A stretch of DNA of 64,000 bases from Zerene cesonia (GCF_012273895.1 NC_052130.1:1-64000); one strand, 5' to 3'; positions 51,801 through 63,618 are shown, counted from the first letter of the stretch. Numbers and translations are program-made. The notes: generated by a model not told the origin, from the letters alone.

Positions 51801-54800
51801 TTTTTAAGTCCACCGATAAACGACGATTATATGTTTGTGTGTATGTGTGACTGTCTGTGGCAACCTAGCTAACAAAAAGAATGAAACGGCTTTTTTTTGA
51901 AAGGTGAATTAATCAGGAGTGTTTTAAGCTATTGTTGATATTATTATGAATATATGCATTATATAAACTATGTAAAATTGTTATGTTTTTAAAACAGTAA
52001 CTACAGAGTACAGAGTAACTTTGTAGAAACTGCTTTCCAAACTAGTGGTAAATGGTTGAACTATGTTATGACGACTCAAAAGTGCTTTTAATTGAATAAA
52101 TAAATATTTGAGTTTAAAATTCGGTCAACGATAGTTGTCGACACAAAATGACGGTATAAATATTTAATCACAACGCCTTCAATATGGATATCAAATAAAA
52201 GGGCTTGACCAGTAAAATACAACCACTATGGCAAATTTTAAAATAATTTTATAATAAGGCTAAAGAAAACAATTGGGTAATGTCTCGTAGAACATTATCA
52301 AAAATGTATGAGCACATGCATTGTCTCTAATTAAGCAGTAATGTAAAGCACGAGTCGCAACTGTAAATTGTAGCGAAGTCGTATTCGTTGGAATTTAATT
52401 TCGATTTCAAAGACCACGTTTGAGCGCTTGTTCACTTTCCTAGACTGCTCGGGAAGCTCGTAGTTTTCGTACAGCCTTTGATTTTACTTTTTTGCTACCT
52501 TTGACGGTACTTTCAAGATAATTAGAATGTTAAGACTGCAAAGATAATTATCACAGAGCAGTAAATCATTTCTATGAATTAAAATAATTAATAATCACTA
52601 ATGTATCGCTTCTAAAAGATTTTTCAAACTTTGATATTGACTTTGAGTTGAATAAACGTTAGCTCTGTAGCATTACGTCACAGACACGTAAAGTTGAAGT
52701 TCCATTACCGAAGCGTACTGTCGCTTATCTTGTTCGACGTCCGTCTCAGCTCGACGATAAGTGTTATTGATACAGACGTGACAGTCAGACAAGCGGGACT
52801 GCCGCCAAATCTATTTCAGTTCGTGTTTTTTCCAATCAAGAAATAAGGTTAACTGTGGACGTTCTAGCTTGCAAAAGAAATTTTATCTATTTTAGAAACG
52901 TCACTTACAATCCTTTTAATTTTCTCTATGATTCGATCCGATTTTAATTCCGTTCGAAGGGGCAACAATCTTTACATTTACTTATTATGATTTGATAGAT
53001 TTACCATAAACGATTTACTGGTATCATTAAATAGAATTCATTCTTTATTTTAGGTTTTCGTTTTAAAATCGGCACATTAGTTGAAACTAGCTGTGACGTC
53101 ATCGTTAGTGCTGCCATTTGACCTTTAACGTGAGTGGCTCTTATATTAATTGGAGCAACAACATTTTATATTTTGTTGAATTTACTGAATAAATATTATA
53201 ATTTTTTATAATTGAAACAGGAATGGTATGTAATTGAACTTAGAATGACAACTTTAAAACATATTAATGATTCTATAAATCGTTACCATTTAATTACTCA
53301 AAATAATAACAACACGGCAGAGATAGAAATAAAATTTTTGTAAACATTCAACAATGCGATCAAATTAAAAAAGTTCCGGCTGTTTTAGTAGAGAATTTTT
53401 TAATGAATTCACTTCGCAAGGAGAAACAAAAGAGTTTGGATTGTGTTACAAAGCTTTATTAACTGGCCAAATGATCGCAGGCGTCTCCAGCAAACCGATC
53501 ATAATTTAAAGTAAATTAAACTTTATTGCTGTTACACGTTTCAATTTGAGATTTGAAATCTCAAAATTTGAATTTGTTGCCATGTTTTTGTTTTGCACAT
53601 AATATGCAATATATTTTGTCATTTCTGTTTTTTACATAAATATCAATTATTTCTGGTTGTTTATTATATACATAGTGCTCTAATCTCTATATTCACTGTA
53701 TATAATATTGATGATTAAGTTCTAAAATAAGTTGAATAAAACATACGATAACTTCTCAAATTGAGTTCAATCGGTAAAAGTATCCGAACGTGCGATATGG
53801 CGCGCGGCGCGCCACGCGGGGGATTTGTCAATTGAGAACCTGACGTTGAAAATGACACTTATCTGCTTCCCGCGCATTTTAGCTAAATTGCAATCTTGTA
53901 TTTTACAGTTTTACGCGTGTTACACATATTATAGCAGTTTGCTTCATTAAAAAGATATAGTTGAAAAAAATGTCATGAAATGGTTTTCCATAAAATTTGT
54001 ATGAAGTTACTTTAAACTAGATAATTATAACTTATAACATTGTCTCAAACTATTTATTGAGAAAATTCTTATACCTAAGTATCTAAATAAATTCCTCAAG
54101 AGCTTGAATTAAAATGTAACGAAGTTTATGGGAGTACAATTAAATTTCGAGTCAATAGCAAACAGTAAAATGAAGTTTTAACTGCGGCCTATATCGTGAA
54201 TATTGGTCGTTGTTAAGTGTGCAATAACTAAGCTTATTTACGTTGTAAAACTACCGCACTAAATGTTATTTACAATCGAAAACATCGGACAACATTCGCC
54301 TTTATCGATTCTTCTAGATAAACACCCGAATGAAGAATTAAAATAAGTGCAATTACTTAATTCGAAGGGGCTAAAAGTATTAAATAAATACGAGTTCCTG
54401 AGACTTGGAGTTCGATTTATTTACCGTTACACTCGATTCATCTGCTCGGTAAAGAACGAGCCTTTTGATTCTCCAAGTGGTTATAAACTGAAGAACCTCA
54501 ATAAAAGGTTAGAAAAAATCCAATGGCCTCTTGGCTTTTGTGCAAAAAAGGCTTGCAATTTCCCATTTCTTCCATTTTTACACTCAGAAAGGGCTTAACG
54601 ATTCAAATCAAAGAGTTTGCTTCGGCGTCCGGACGTAGCTTATGAAGTCGCTTATTTATATTTACATAATTATTGCTTTTTGAGGATAAGGTAATTGGTT
54701 TAACGGGTCGTCGACATTTTCCTTAACGAGCGAGATCCTATCTATGAGGGGAAGTATTTCAGAAGAAAAAGAAAAATTCTCAACGCTTTTAAATATGATT

Positions 54801-57800
54801 AATAAAGAGCTGTAGAGGCTTTCTGGAACAGGGAGTTTAATTACGTGATGTTCCATAAGTATTGTCTTAAGTTTATAATTAGCGTAAATACAAATACATT
54901 TTCACATTTATATAAATTCTTATCTTGTTTTATTTTAGCATAGCATAGCATAGTTATGACGTTACGTGTTAGTTATAGTTAGTCATAACTCAAACGGTTG
55001 TGCATATTTTGAAATGACTTAGCAATTCTATCACTCCCATGAAAAGTTACAAAAGCACGAGATAATGAAGATAAATACTTTTTGCGTTCAGAGATTACCC
55101 AACCCGCATCCGCCGTTTCTAACTTTGTGACTGATTGCCGATACAATCTGTCCGGAGGCTTTGTTTTTACCAGAAAAGCCGCGGTCCCGAATTGCATGTC
55201 GAGCAAAACTCATCTGTTCCCTGCTTTACATCTCAGAGAATAGAGGCCACGCTCGCGAGAATTTGCCTTTTAAATCTGGTTTTCATGACGCGAATCACAA
55301 TGAGTCGCCGTCGAAAATAAAAGCTCTCTGATATTGGTTTTTCGTTGTCCGGAATTCGTACGAAATAATAATTGAAATGCGTGAACAATGCGATGTTTCG
55401 TTTCTCTACAGATCCGCGATAATGTTATTTTGGATGGCATTTACGTAATCTCTTATTTAATGAACAAAGGGATGCTTGATTTGTATTTGCTAGAATGTTG
55501 GTGTGTCAACGATGAGTGCTTTATTATTGAAATTGTTTTACATTTTCGTATTTCTACTCTTTTGATTGAATATATTAGTACTTCTTTAGTAGGTGATGCC
55601 ATAATGAGTTTATGTAAAGTTTTGCAACTCTGTATATCATATTGAATGATAATAATAACAACTTCTATCTTTGTAAAACAAAACACTCAGCAGCAGAAGA
55701 ACTCCCGGACGATTTTGGACGAAATATTGCATGTTGCAAATTTTTTTTATTGTTTACATTTTCTATCTCGTCTCGTTGGCCTTAGTACAGAAACTTTACT
55801 AATCAGATCTGGGATAAAGAGTGGCAGGCTGAAGTATCAACAAACATCTTATCTTACTACTATGATAAATGCGAAAGTTTGTAAGGATGTGTGTGTGTTT
55901 GTTGCTCTTTCACACAAAATCTGTTGAACCAATTGCAATGAAGTTTTACCAAATATATAGGCAACTTTTTATCCCGATATTCCTACGGAATATGGACTTA
56001 CGCGGGTGAAACCGCGGGGCGCAATATTAACGTTATTATAAAGTCATATTTTTATCACAACAGGTGGGAAATCCCTTTCGCAATTTAATTAATTGTTCTA
56101 AAACCTTAAGCGGCTGCAAATCCTCTTAGCGATCCAAACCCTGGGACCTGAATGTAGTTCATAACCAACGAGCTTTTTAATTATTTACGTGTTAAAGGAA
56201 ATTGAAAATTATACTTGCATCTAATGTTTTGTTAGGTTCCTACACTTTATGGTTTGTGGTTTAGGAAGCGATGTAAGGGTTTTGGGTAAATGATCCCTGA
56301 CGGTGTTATTTTAGGTGTTAGGATATAGTTGTAGTGACGATAGGTAGATCTTCATCTTAATGTATCTGCATAAATTGCCTCATAATAAAAAAATTTAAAC
56401 GGAAACTTTTAAATTTCTCACTTTTTAAATCTATTTTAAAAGGTATGCTCTTACTAATAGCAAATGATACTAAAACCGTTATTTTAGATTTTGTTTTGTA
56501 TTTCACATGACACGGTTACTGCAGTGGTTGGAGTATCGGCCTAGTTTCCCTACATTTCAAATTTACTACAAATATTCTGTGCTGTCCCAGTGTAGACCCA
56601 TTTAAATTTGGTCTAGTTCTGATAGTTTGATACTAAAATAAAAAAAATATGTATTTGAAGTTTGATGTTAAAAATAGTTACTTTAGAGTTGACTTTAGAG
56701 AGAAACCCCTTCACATTGTAGTGAGTCAAAACTAATACATATTGTATTTGTTTTTACCAGGTGATTTATTAAACGGGCAACTTGATCTCTCTCTTTTGCA
56801 CCATACAATAAAAATATTATTACTAAGTGCTCATACAAAATGTAATCAATTCTCCTTAATAACTTAATTCTTTATGTCTCAATATTTGTTCCAATGATGC
56901 TACTATTTATATACTTTTAATTTTGTTATTATTTTGTTATATACTATTATAATCAAATGTTACAAATAAAATATTACTATTTGTCATATTCCTTGCAGCT
57001 GCGTACTTCTACGTGGGCACGTCGAAGTCGCCGAGCGCGAGCGGCGCGACGCGACTGCGGGACGAGCGCGGCGGCGCGGGCCCGCTGCGGAAGTACCGCG
57101 GCGAGGGGATCACGCTGTCACTACCCGAGGGCAAGACACTGAAGGACTTTAATTGGTTCTCGGTGTGGTGTGACGACTATTCCGTGAGTATCAGATGCGT
57201 GACTCTGCTGTGGAAACAATGTTTAACATTAGCGATGGTGAACCCATCAACAAACAAAAACAACATTGTCTATCAGTACTAACACAATTTTTGCTAAAAT
57301 CACATCAGTTATCAGCTAGGTAATAAAAGATCTCCAAGATAAGATTTAAGCTGAATATTTTTAAAAGCATTGGGTGTGGAGCATTTCGAAAAGATGCGAT
57401 TATTTCCAGTAATTGTAGGCAACAAAACAAACAAACAAACATACTCGACTGAGTGGATTGCCCTTGTGAAGAAACTATTATATCAAAATAATGTTTGACA
57501 TGTATTTATTAAATCCTACTTGTAACTTAAAACAAAAATACGTTTATTATTGACTTTGCTCTGCTGCCGTCTTGGGAATTCCTGCAGCAGTCAACTGAAA
57601 TCCGCTGACAATGCGAATATGGCGCACCTCAAACTTTCCAAGATAGAGGCAACCGTAATGCTGAAAGTTTGTTTACAATAGACATTGTGCAGAGCAAACA
57701 CAAGGACGCTACAAAGTACTTAACAAACGGGTCCCGTGGGACGCTGCATTGTCTCCGAGATAACTCCTGAGGAGCTTCCGTGATAAACAGTCGCTCGCAT

Positions 57801-60800
57801 CTGCTTACAGACTGAATGTGAATGTCACTTGTAATAATACTGCAAGTGGCTCACTTGCTTCTGAGTTTTGTGTTACGTTTCTTAGCTAATTCATTAAAGG
57901 ATTTCAGTTGGTGTAGCTTAAAATGTGGTTGACAAAATGTTATCTTACGTATCTATTTATATATTTCAATATAATACATGTTAACTTGCTTTTAATACTG
58001 TAATATTCACATAAATTTTCGTTTTTTACTATATATGTTATACATTATTGTGTCGAGTATAAATTTCGGAATTGTATTCAACATAAGTGATTACAACGCC
58101 TATTATTTTTTGAATTTTATTATGTCGAATCGTACACTATCCAAACGTTGATATAAATAAGAACAAAAAAAAAACACTTCATATCCGCTAAAGCTTTATT
58201 GCTCTGAGAACAATATATTGAACGAAACTCATTTCATCCTAAGGAAACTATTGACGCAGTTACACGAGTAAATTCAGATTTAAAGGAAATTAATTTGTGG
58301 TCTGNNNNNNNNNNNNNNNNNNNNNNNNNNNNNNNNNNNNNNNNNNNNNNNNNNNNNNNNNNNNNNNNNNNNNNNNNNNNNNNNNNNNNNNNNNNNNNNN
58401 NNNNNNNNNNNNNNNNNNNNNNNNNNNNNNNNNNNNNNNNNNNNNNNNNNNNNNNNNNNNNNNNNNNNNNNNNNNNNNNNNNNNNNNNNNNNNNNNNNNN
58501 NNNNNNNNNNNNNNNNNNNNNNNNNNNNNNNNNNNNNNNNNNNNNNNNNNNNNNNNNNNNNNNNNNNNNNNNNNNNNNNNNNNNNNNNNNNNNNNNNNNN
58601 NNNNNNNNNNNNNNNNNNNNNNNNNNNNNNNNNNNNNNNNNNNNNNNNNNNNNNNNNNNNNNNNNNNNNNNNNNNNNNNNNNNNNNNNNNNNNNNNNNNN
58701 NNNNNNNNNNNNNNNNNNNNNNNNNNNNNNNNNNNNNNNNNNNNNNNNNNNNNNNNNNNNNNNNNNNNNNNNNNNNNNNNNNNNNNNNNNNNNNNNNNNN
58801 NNNNNNNNNNNNNNNNNNNNNNNNNNNNNNNNNNNNNNNNNNNNNNNNNNNNNNNNNNNNNNNNNNNNNNNNNNNNNNNNNNNNNNNNNNNNNNNNNNNN
58901 NNNNNNNNNNNNNNNNNNNNNNNNNNNNNNNNNNNNNNNNNNNNNNNNNNNNNNNNNNNNNNNNNNNNNNNNNNNNNNNNNNNNNNNNNNNNNNNNNNNN
59001 NNNNNNNNNNNNNNNNNNNNNNNNNNNNNNNNNNNNNNNNNNNNNNNNNNNNNNNNNNNNNNNNNNNNNNNNNNNNNNNNNNNNNNNNNNNNNNNNNNNN
59101 NNNNNNNNNNNNNNNNNNNNNNNNNNNNNNNNNNNNNNNNNNNNNNNNNNNNNNNNNNNNNNNNNNNNNNNNNNNNNNNNNNNNNNNNNNNNNNNNNNNN
59201 NNNNNNNNNNNNNNNNNNNNNNNNNNNNNNNNNNNNNNNNNNNNNNNNNNNNNNNNNNNNNNNNNNNNNNNNNNNNNNNNNNNNNNNNNNNNNNNNNNNN
59301 NNNNTCACCATCGCGGGCCCGCAGGCCCGGATTGGGTTTCCCCGCTATTACGCCATTAGACACTTCCACCCCCGAGCATATATGTAGCTCTTGCGTCTCC
59401 ACTCTGGACGGCCAATTAAGGCAAGCCAGAGGTGGGGGATCCTCAACCTCGTCATTGTTCACTCCGAACTGCCACCGAGACAGTCCGGACGTGAGGACAG
59501 GGACCTCCCCCGGGAGAACTAAGGACCGCGGGGGCGCTACTCCCCGTCACCTCGCCACAAGGTGCCCTGCGGGCTTATTATTATTATTATTAAACGTTTC
59601 ACCAGGTAAACTTCGGTTCGGTGGACATCCCCCGCGGGCTGGAGTACCCCAAGCCGGTGAAGGTTGGGGCTCTGCGCGGGGTGCACGGGGTATCTTCCGA
59701 CCCCATCGTGGTGGTGGACGCGCAGACTCTGCTCATCCCCAACTTCTCTTATGACGGCGAGGCTCCGGGTAAGTAGCAGTAGCAGTTGCTATAGTAGGAT
59801 ATTTGTCATTGCGGGTAACTGAGCTGGTGGTTCACCTGATTGTAAGTGCCACCGCTCATGAAGGATTGACGAAAAAAAAAAGAATGGACTGGAAATAGGT
59901 ATTATAGTAAGATAATAAGTATTTTTTAATATTAATCAGTTGTGGCTTTTTTGTTAACTATAAACGTATATTTACAAGCAAAATAATTTTGAGTAACTAA
60001 AATCCTATTTTAACAAGTTAATACCGCATTAACTGAAACATGTTAACTCACGAAAGTACCCCAGGCTAGTCTGAAAAGTAATACCGATGATGTAGCATTT
60101 AAAATCTAATCTCCCTTTTTCAGCGCCAGAAAAAGTGCTCTGAAATATAATCCCTAAAATAATTGAACCTGTACAATCTAAACCTTACGGAATTATGGAG
60201 CTTAATGTTTTAATGGCTTTTTGCACAAATTTGTTGGACAAAAATAATTAATATTAAAAACATATGCGAAGTACAAACATACATTGTTTCTATGATAATG
60301 ACAAGAATGACAAGCATAGCAAACAGAGCGGAGTCTGAGCGCGGAAGCAATCACGGTAGTGTTACGAGCTCTGCGCCTAGCACTGAATTTATTTTATTGG
60401 AATACTGGGGCCTGTCTTGTAGCGCCTTGAAAAGATAGTTAGGGATTTTCTTGTTTAAAAAGAATGTAACAAGAAATTTGTTTTAACGGAATGTTGAAGT
60501 GACAAAAGTAAAATAGAGACGTGGCACGTAAATTATTTACTAACAACGGGAGAGTCTTAAACCTATTAACATGAATTGATAGAATATTGCTTTAGCTTAG
60601 GTTCTTATTATTAATCATAATTTTTATCATTTTGAAATACTCAATTAAGGTCAGGTTTGAGTAAAGTTTCATTTTTATCGATCGAAAATGGAAGGATAAC
60701 ATAAATATAATATAAAATAATATGCCACCACGCTGGCATAAGAGCCCCGTACCGCTGACAGTAGCGACAATGTTTCAATTGCGTAGCTGTTAATATATAC

Positions 60801-63618
60801 TTCACGCCGCGGGCGCGTTGCGCCCGGTGAATTCTCTTGCTACAGGATTATTAATAAATATCTCTCTTGCGTTGTAATTTTATTGTTAACAGAGTTTATT
60901 AGTTAAATTTATTGCATATTTCAAATTCTCGATAGCTTTTAATACAGAAATCCCTTGGGCGCAAAAATTGTCAGCTGTTTTTTTGTATTTTCAGTCAGAC
61001 AGTTTTTTCTATTAGGTAAAAAGTCAGTTCTGTGTAAGAATATAGGAGTAACTAAATTCACGTTTCAGTGAACAACATACTCCGAGCAGTTTAGTATGTT
61101 GAAATATATGCAGTTTCCCAGAGTTCACAATCAAAAGCGAATAAACAATATTTTTAACAGAACCAAAAACAATCGAGATATCGCAGAAAAATACGGCTCA
61201 GTTACATCCATGTCACAGAGCTTTGCTGCGGTGAAACTGTAAACACTCACAAATAAATACTAACGCCGATCATCGTAACGGAAGGGGAATCCATAATCTA
61301 TTTCACTCGTGTTGCATTTATCAGATCAATGCTATGATCAATCGAAGCTATGAAACTTTATATACACGATGTATGCATTAAGTGCCAAATTTTCATTTAA
61401 ACTCATTTAAAAACCAAGCGTTTATCTCATCAAAGTTTATATTATACTCTGAATTATAACAATAATTTTAGTGTAAATTTTAAACAGAAAGGAGTCCCTT
61501 CTCTGTAAACTTTGTTTATTATATTTTCACAAATTCTCGTTTCAATTTATAGTACTATGTTTACATTTAGCTTTGCGTAGTTAATAAACATTTTAATAGA
61601 TTTTTGAAATTATGTTTTATAACAATATTTCATAATAAGCAGTTTACTCAACAGGAGCTGTGTTTATGAAATGTTTAACACCACGATGTTTCAGAATATT
61701 AGTTTCAACCCAAACGAATGCATTGTTAAAGAATTGTTTTCAATTTTAACACCTCATAGCTTATTGTAGACAGACGACAAACGCCGAGTGTCGTCAAATG
61801 TCCCACGTTTGTGCTAACCATCCATAATGAGATTTGGAAATAATAGTATCGTAATTGAAATGACAAAGATCATTTACCTCTTTAATGTTTGGATGCTTGC
61901 GAACTGGCTTTCACTATTGCTCAACCCATATGAGAATGTATATCTTTATATATATAAAATTCTCGTGTCACAGTTTTCGTTGCCATACTCCTCCGAAACG
62001 GCTTGACCGATTTTGATGAAATTTTTTGTGCTTATCCGTTATCTATGAGAATCGGCCAACATCTATTTTTCATACCCCTAAATGATAAGAGTAAGGCAGA
62101 ACAGCGTTTGCCGGGTGCAGCTAGTTTATTGTAAAGATAATGCTTATTTATATCTCGATTTGGAATGCATGCCTTTTTGTTCGCTCATATCACAAAGCCA
62201 ACCCATCAGCCTACTGACCACACCTCAAGCTACTTAACTCACAGATTGTTTACCAACCATAACACGCAACTATCCATAAGCGCCTGCATCATTAATCAAA
62301 CAATTATTTACATGATGACTTGGACGTTTTATGGCACACATAAGAAATAATACACTAATAATCATAAATATTAATACTTTAATAAATTAATCAAATATCT
62401 ATAAACAATCTTTCAATATTAAAATAAACGTTAATTTATAATCAGTTGCAATGGTGTTCGTGACTACATTAATAACATTTATATTATTTTGAGATCTTTG
62501 ATGTGGTAATTTGTAATAATTTATACAGCGTTGAATTCCTTTACGTAACATATTATATATTATATGCTACGTGTATATTATATGTACGTATTACAAATTT
62601 GAGTTTTAAATATAAATTACCAGAAGCTCCTGTAATTACACATCCAAGTTAACAATTAAATAATCTTCTTTTAACATTTTTATTTTTCATTAATTCGTTA
62701 ATTTTAGAAATAACATTCATTAACCTTATTCATTTTTGAAGGCATTTGTATTCCCTACTTAGGTTATTCGTAGTTTTCAGGCTATAATTGTTATCCCATA
62801 ATCATAAAAGGCAAAACAAAACCAGAGGTCGACTATTCTAGAAACAAAATGAATGCCTTACAATGATTCCATAGTAACTCAATAAAAGGGAATGTTCCGC
62901 CATTGACCAAGTAATGTACATGATCCAGCCATAGCCGGGACTGCCGGGGAACGGGAGGGGAGCGGGCAGGGAGGTGTTATCGCGGCTTCATATTGAATTT
63001 CGTTCGGATTCGCTCTTGATAGCGATGGGATTTAAACAATTCGAATACCAGCATTTGTTTCAATATCATTTGTTTAATGAATATTGGATGCAGTGCAGCC
63101 GGGGCCGACCGATAAGCTTATAGCATTTCAACTTGGAAGATTCTTCCTGATTTAATATAGACGTCATTAATTTTACCAATGCTGGAATAGGGATAAATCG
63201 TTTTATGGATTTTGTTTATGCTAAAAGTAGTTTTGTAGGACATTGCCATTACAACTAAGTATTCTATCACCCGATTTTTACGACACCAATAATTTGGCTT
63301 GATCAAGATCCATTTTTGTTTGTTCTGTTTTCACAAATTCAAACACTTATTGATTCAATTCTTATAGAATTTTTGAATCGTCATAATATAGTTTTAACAT
63401 TTACCACAGATTTTGTTATATATACTAGTAGAATACAAAACTCAATATATGTAAGACAATATCATAATACTCATTGTTTTTTACACAAAGACGCCAAATT
63501 CTGGGTGGGACGAGGAGACAAGCCTTCACCTGAAGGCATTCGCATCCCGGACGAGAATGGAAAAGAAACACCTTTGAGGAAATACGATAAGAAGACCATT
63601 GTGCTGACTTTGCCTGGG
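27832..63618 (+). CDS. Skeletor: Skeletor, N-terminal part (signal peptide, DM13, start of second DM13); continues past the window
   Basis: Coding exons: 27832-27871, 48628-48765, 56999-57183, 59606-59768, 63491-63618; phases agree and give 218 residues. Exon 1 encodes a signal peptide (MILAATLTLLLAVG). The first DM13 domain spans about 22-125: HYGKEIGALSSLQHGVRGRL, YAVDSRTLFLQDFHYDGVGP, AAYFYVGTSKSPSASGATRL, EGKTLKDFNWFSVWCDDYS. Then VNFGSVDIPRGLEYPKPVKV leads into the second DM13: LRGVHGVSSDPIVVVDAQTL, DAKFWVGRGDKPSPEGIRIP, KKTIVLTLPG. These strings are characteristic of Skeletor rather than Knk. Further exons (rest of DM13-2, DOMON and beyond) must lie after 64000. Skeletor is named for a spindle-matrix role in Drosophila, yet this isoform should be secreted. 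Exon 5 uses a noncanonical-looking acceptor (acaaag). Confidence 0.9.
29990..30169 (+). mobile_element. Helitron-like element, family D
   Basis: Contains 'aactgcgcaacggactttga', 'gagtgattcaagaggaatg' and the 3' end 'gtcgcgggcaaaagctagtt'. The CTAG terminus is clear; the 5' end is less so. Confidence 0.6.
30345..30658 (+). mobile_element. SINE-like repeat, family A, old copy
   Basis: Follows the order of the 26148 copy with many substitutions, ending 'cccgctatgatataaaaaat'. Confidence 0.6.
32490..32660. other. GC-rich island with C-runs in Skeletor intron 1
   Basis: Runs such as 'cccctcgccccctcgcccc' at 32602-32620 stand out from the AT-rich intron. The minus strand could form a G-quadruplex. 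An enhancer or alternative promoter is possible; nothing else supports it. Confidence 0.5.
34915..35142 (+). mobile_element. Helitron-like element with chimeric structure
   Basis: The first ~70 bp match the Lep1-type copy at 27466-27627 ('tctatactaatattataaag', 'tttgtttgaacccactaata'), and the rest matches family B ('ttgctctttcacgcaaagac', 'gcgaggcgcagctagttt'). Confidence 0.65.
38506..38815 (-). mobile_element. SINE-like repeat, family A
   Basis: Minus copy running from 'gcgggcaact'-like 3' end motifs at 38520 to 'gtgcgaactggcccaac' at 38790-38806; moderately diverged. It contains 'gaggcgaaatctctgcgaat' in the 3' half. Confidence 0.65.
40582..40625 (+). other. G-rich tract (candidate G-quadruplex)
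   Basis: Several runs of four to six G within 44 bases (GCGGGGGTGTGGGGGGTGG, then GCGGGG, then GGCGGGGGAGGGAGG). Confidence 0.75.
42656..42868 (-). mobile_element. SINE-like repeat, family A, 5'-truncated
   Basis: Begins on plus with 'ttttttttatgtcatagcgg' and 'gcaactgagctggtggttcg' and stops around 'aataggcctccat', lacking the 5' half. A 5' truncation with an intact A-tailed 3' end fits retroposition. Confidence 0.7.
44684..45683. other. Assembly gap (1000 N)
   Basis: Exactly 1000 N inside Skeletor intron 1. Confidence 0.95.
46101..46222 (+). repeat. LINE-tail-like repeat fragment
   Basis: Contains 'aactgctttctgcaccggtg', 'tgacgattcaaaagtgcttc' and 'aaaagaagtctaattaaatt', an order shared with 51235-51365 and 52003-52100. 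It resembles the 3' UTR end of a LINE widespread in Lepidoptera, from memory only. Confidence 0.55.
46388..46444 (+). other. GGCGGA/GGCGGGG-rich tract
   Basis: An imperfect tandem of GGCGGAGC-like units ending in 'cggcggggcggggcggcggg'; a G-quadruplex or small CpG-rich site inside an AT-rich intron. Confidence 0.7.
49460..49639 (+). mobile_element. Helitron-like element, family C
   Basis: From 'atataaaattctcgtgtcac' to 'gtttgccgggtgcagctagt'. Nearly identical by eye to the copy at 61945-62125, with only a handful of differences. Confidence 0.75.
51235..51365 (+). repeat. LINE-tail-like repeat fragment
   Basis: Contains 'catgccggctcttctctgct', 'ttccgaactggtgacaaata' and 'gcgcttctagaagtctagtt'. 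A further short piece ('gcgtttctaaaggaagccta') lies at about 51668-51690. Confidence 0.55.
52003..52100 (+). repeat. LINE-tail-like repeat fragment
   Basis: Contains 'aactgctttccaaactagtg', 'gttatgacgactcaaaagtg' and a 'aattgaataaataaat' end. Confidence 0.55.
55853..56026 (+). mobile_element. Helitron-like element, family B, lacking the CTAG end
   Basis: 5' part 'ctactatgataaatgcgaaa' and internal 'gtgtttgttgctctttcaca' match other family B copies. The 3' part stops at 'accgcggggcgcaat' without GCTAG. Confidence 0.65.
57184..58304. other. Skeletor intron 3, left part
   Basis: AT-rich intron up to the last gap. No gene or clear repeat apart from a (CAAA)n run near 57422-57438. Confidence 0.6.
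58305..59304. other. Assembly gap (1000 N)
   Basis: Exactly 1000 N inside Skeletor intron 3. Confidence 0.95.
59305..59593. mobile_element. Probable LINE end, GC-rich, with (TTA)n tail, cut by gap
   Basis: A GC-rich stretch unlike the surrounding intron, ending in a (TTA)n run at 59574-59593. A GC-rich transposon 3' end with a trinucleotide tail suits a non-LTR element, possibly of the R1 type, but no coding domain is visible on this side of the gap. Confidence 0.45.
59803..59895 (-). mobile_element. SINE-like repeat, family A, internally deleted remnant
   Basis: Plus-strand reading has 'gcgggtaactgagctggtgg', then 'accgctcatgaaggattgac' and 'agaatggactgga'. The middle of the element is missing relative to 42656-42868. 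Confidence 0.6.
61945..62125 (+). mobile_element. Helitron-like element, family C
   Basis: From 'tatataaaattctcgtgtca' to 'gtttgccgggtgcagctagt', near-identical to 49460-49639. Confidence 0.75.

Larger units (their letters stand above)
48766..56998. other. Skeletor intron 2, about 8.2 kb
   Basis: AT-rich intron with Helitron-like copies (49460, 55853), LINE-tail fragments (51235, 52003), a decayed Helitron-like remnant near 49805-49870 and a (TAGCA)n run at 54936-54953. No gene recognised. Confidence 0.6.
59769..63490. other. Skeletor intron 4, about 3.7 kb
   Basis: AT-rich intron holding a rearranged SINE-like remnant (59803-59895), a family C Helitron-like copy (61945-62125) and a G-rich tract (62936-62975, 'ggggaacgggaggggagcgg'). 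No other gene seen. Confidence 0.6.

Noticed and set aside
53543..53566. Inverted repeat tttgagattt/aaatctcaaa
   Set aside because: Short AT-rich palindrome with no context to suggest function.
54347..54598. 83-codon frame in Skeletor intron 2
   Set aside because: No recognisable domain; the only support is its length.
58297..59754. 485-codon plus-strand frame reaching Skeletor exon 4
   Set aside because: Mostly N. The part after the gap is repeat sequence, out of frame with the Skeletor exon.
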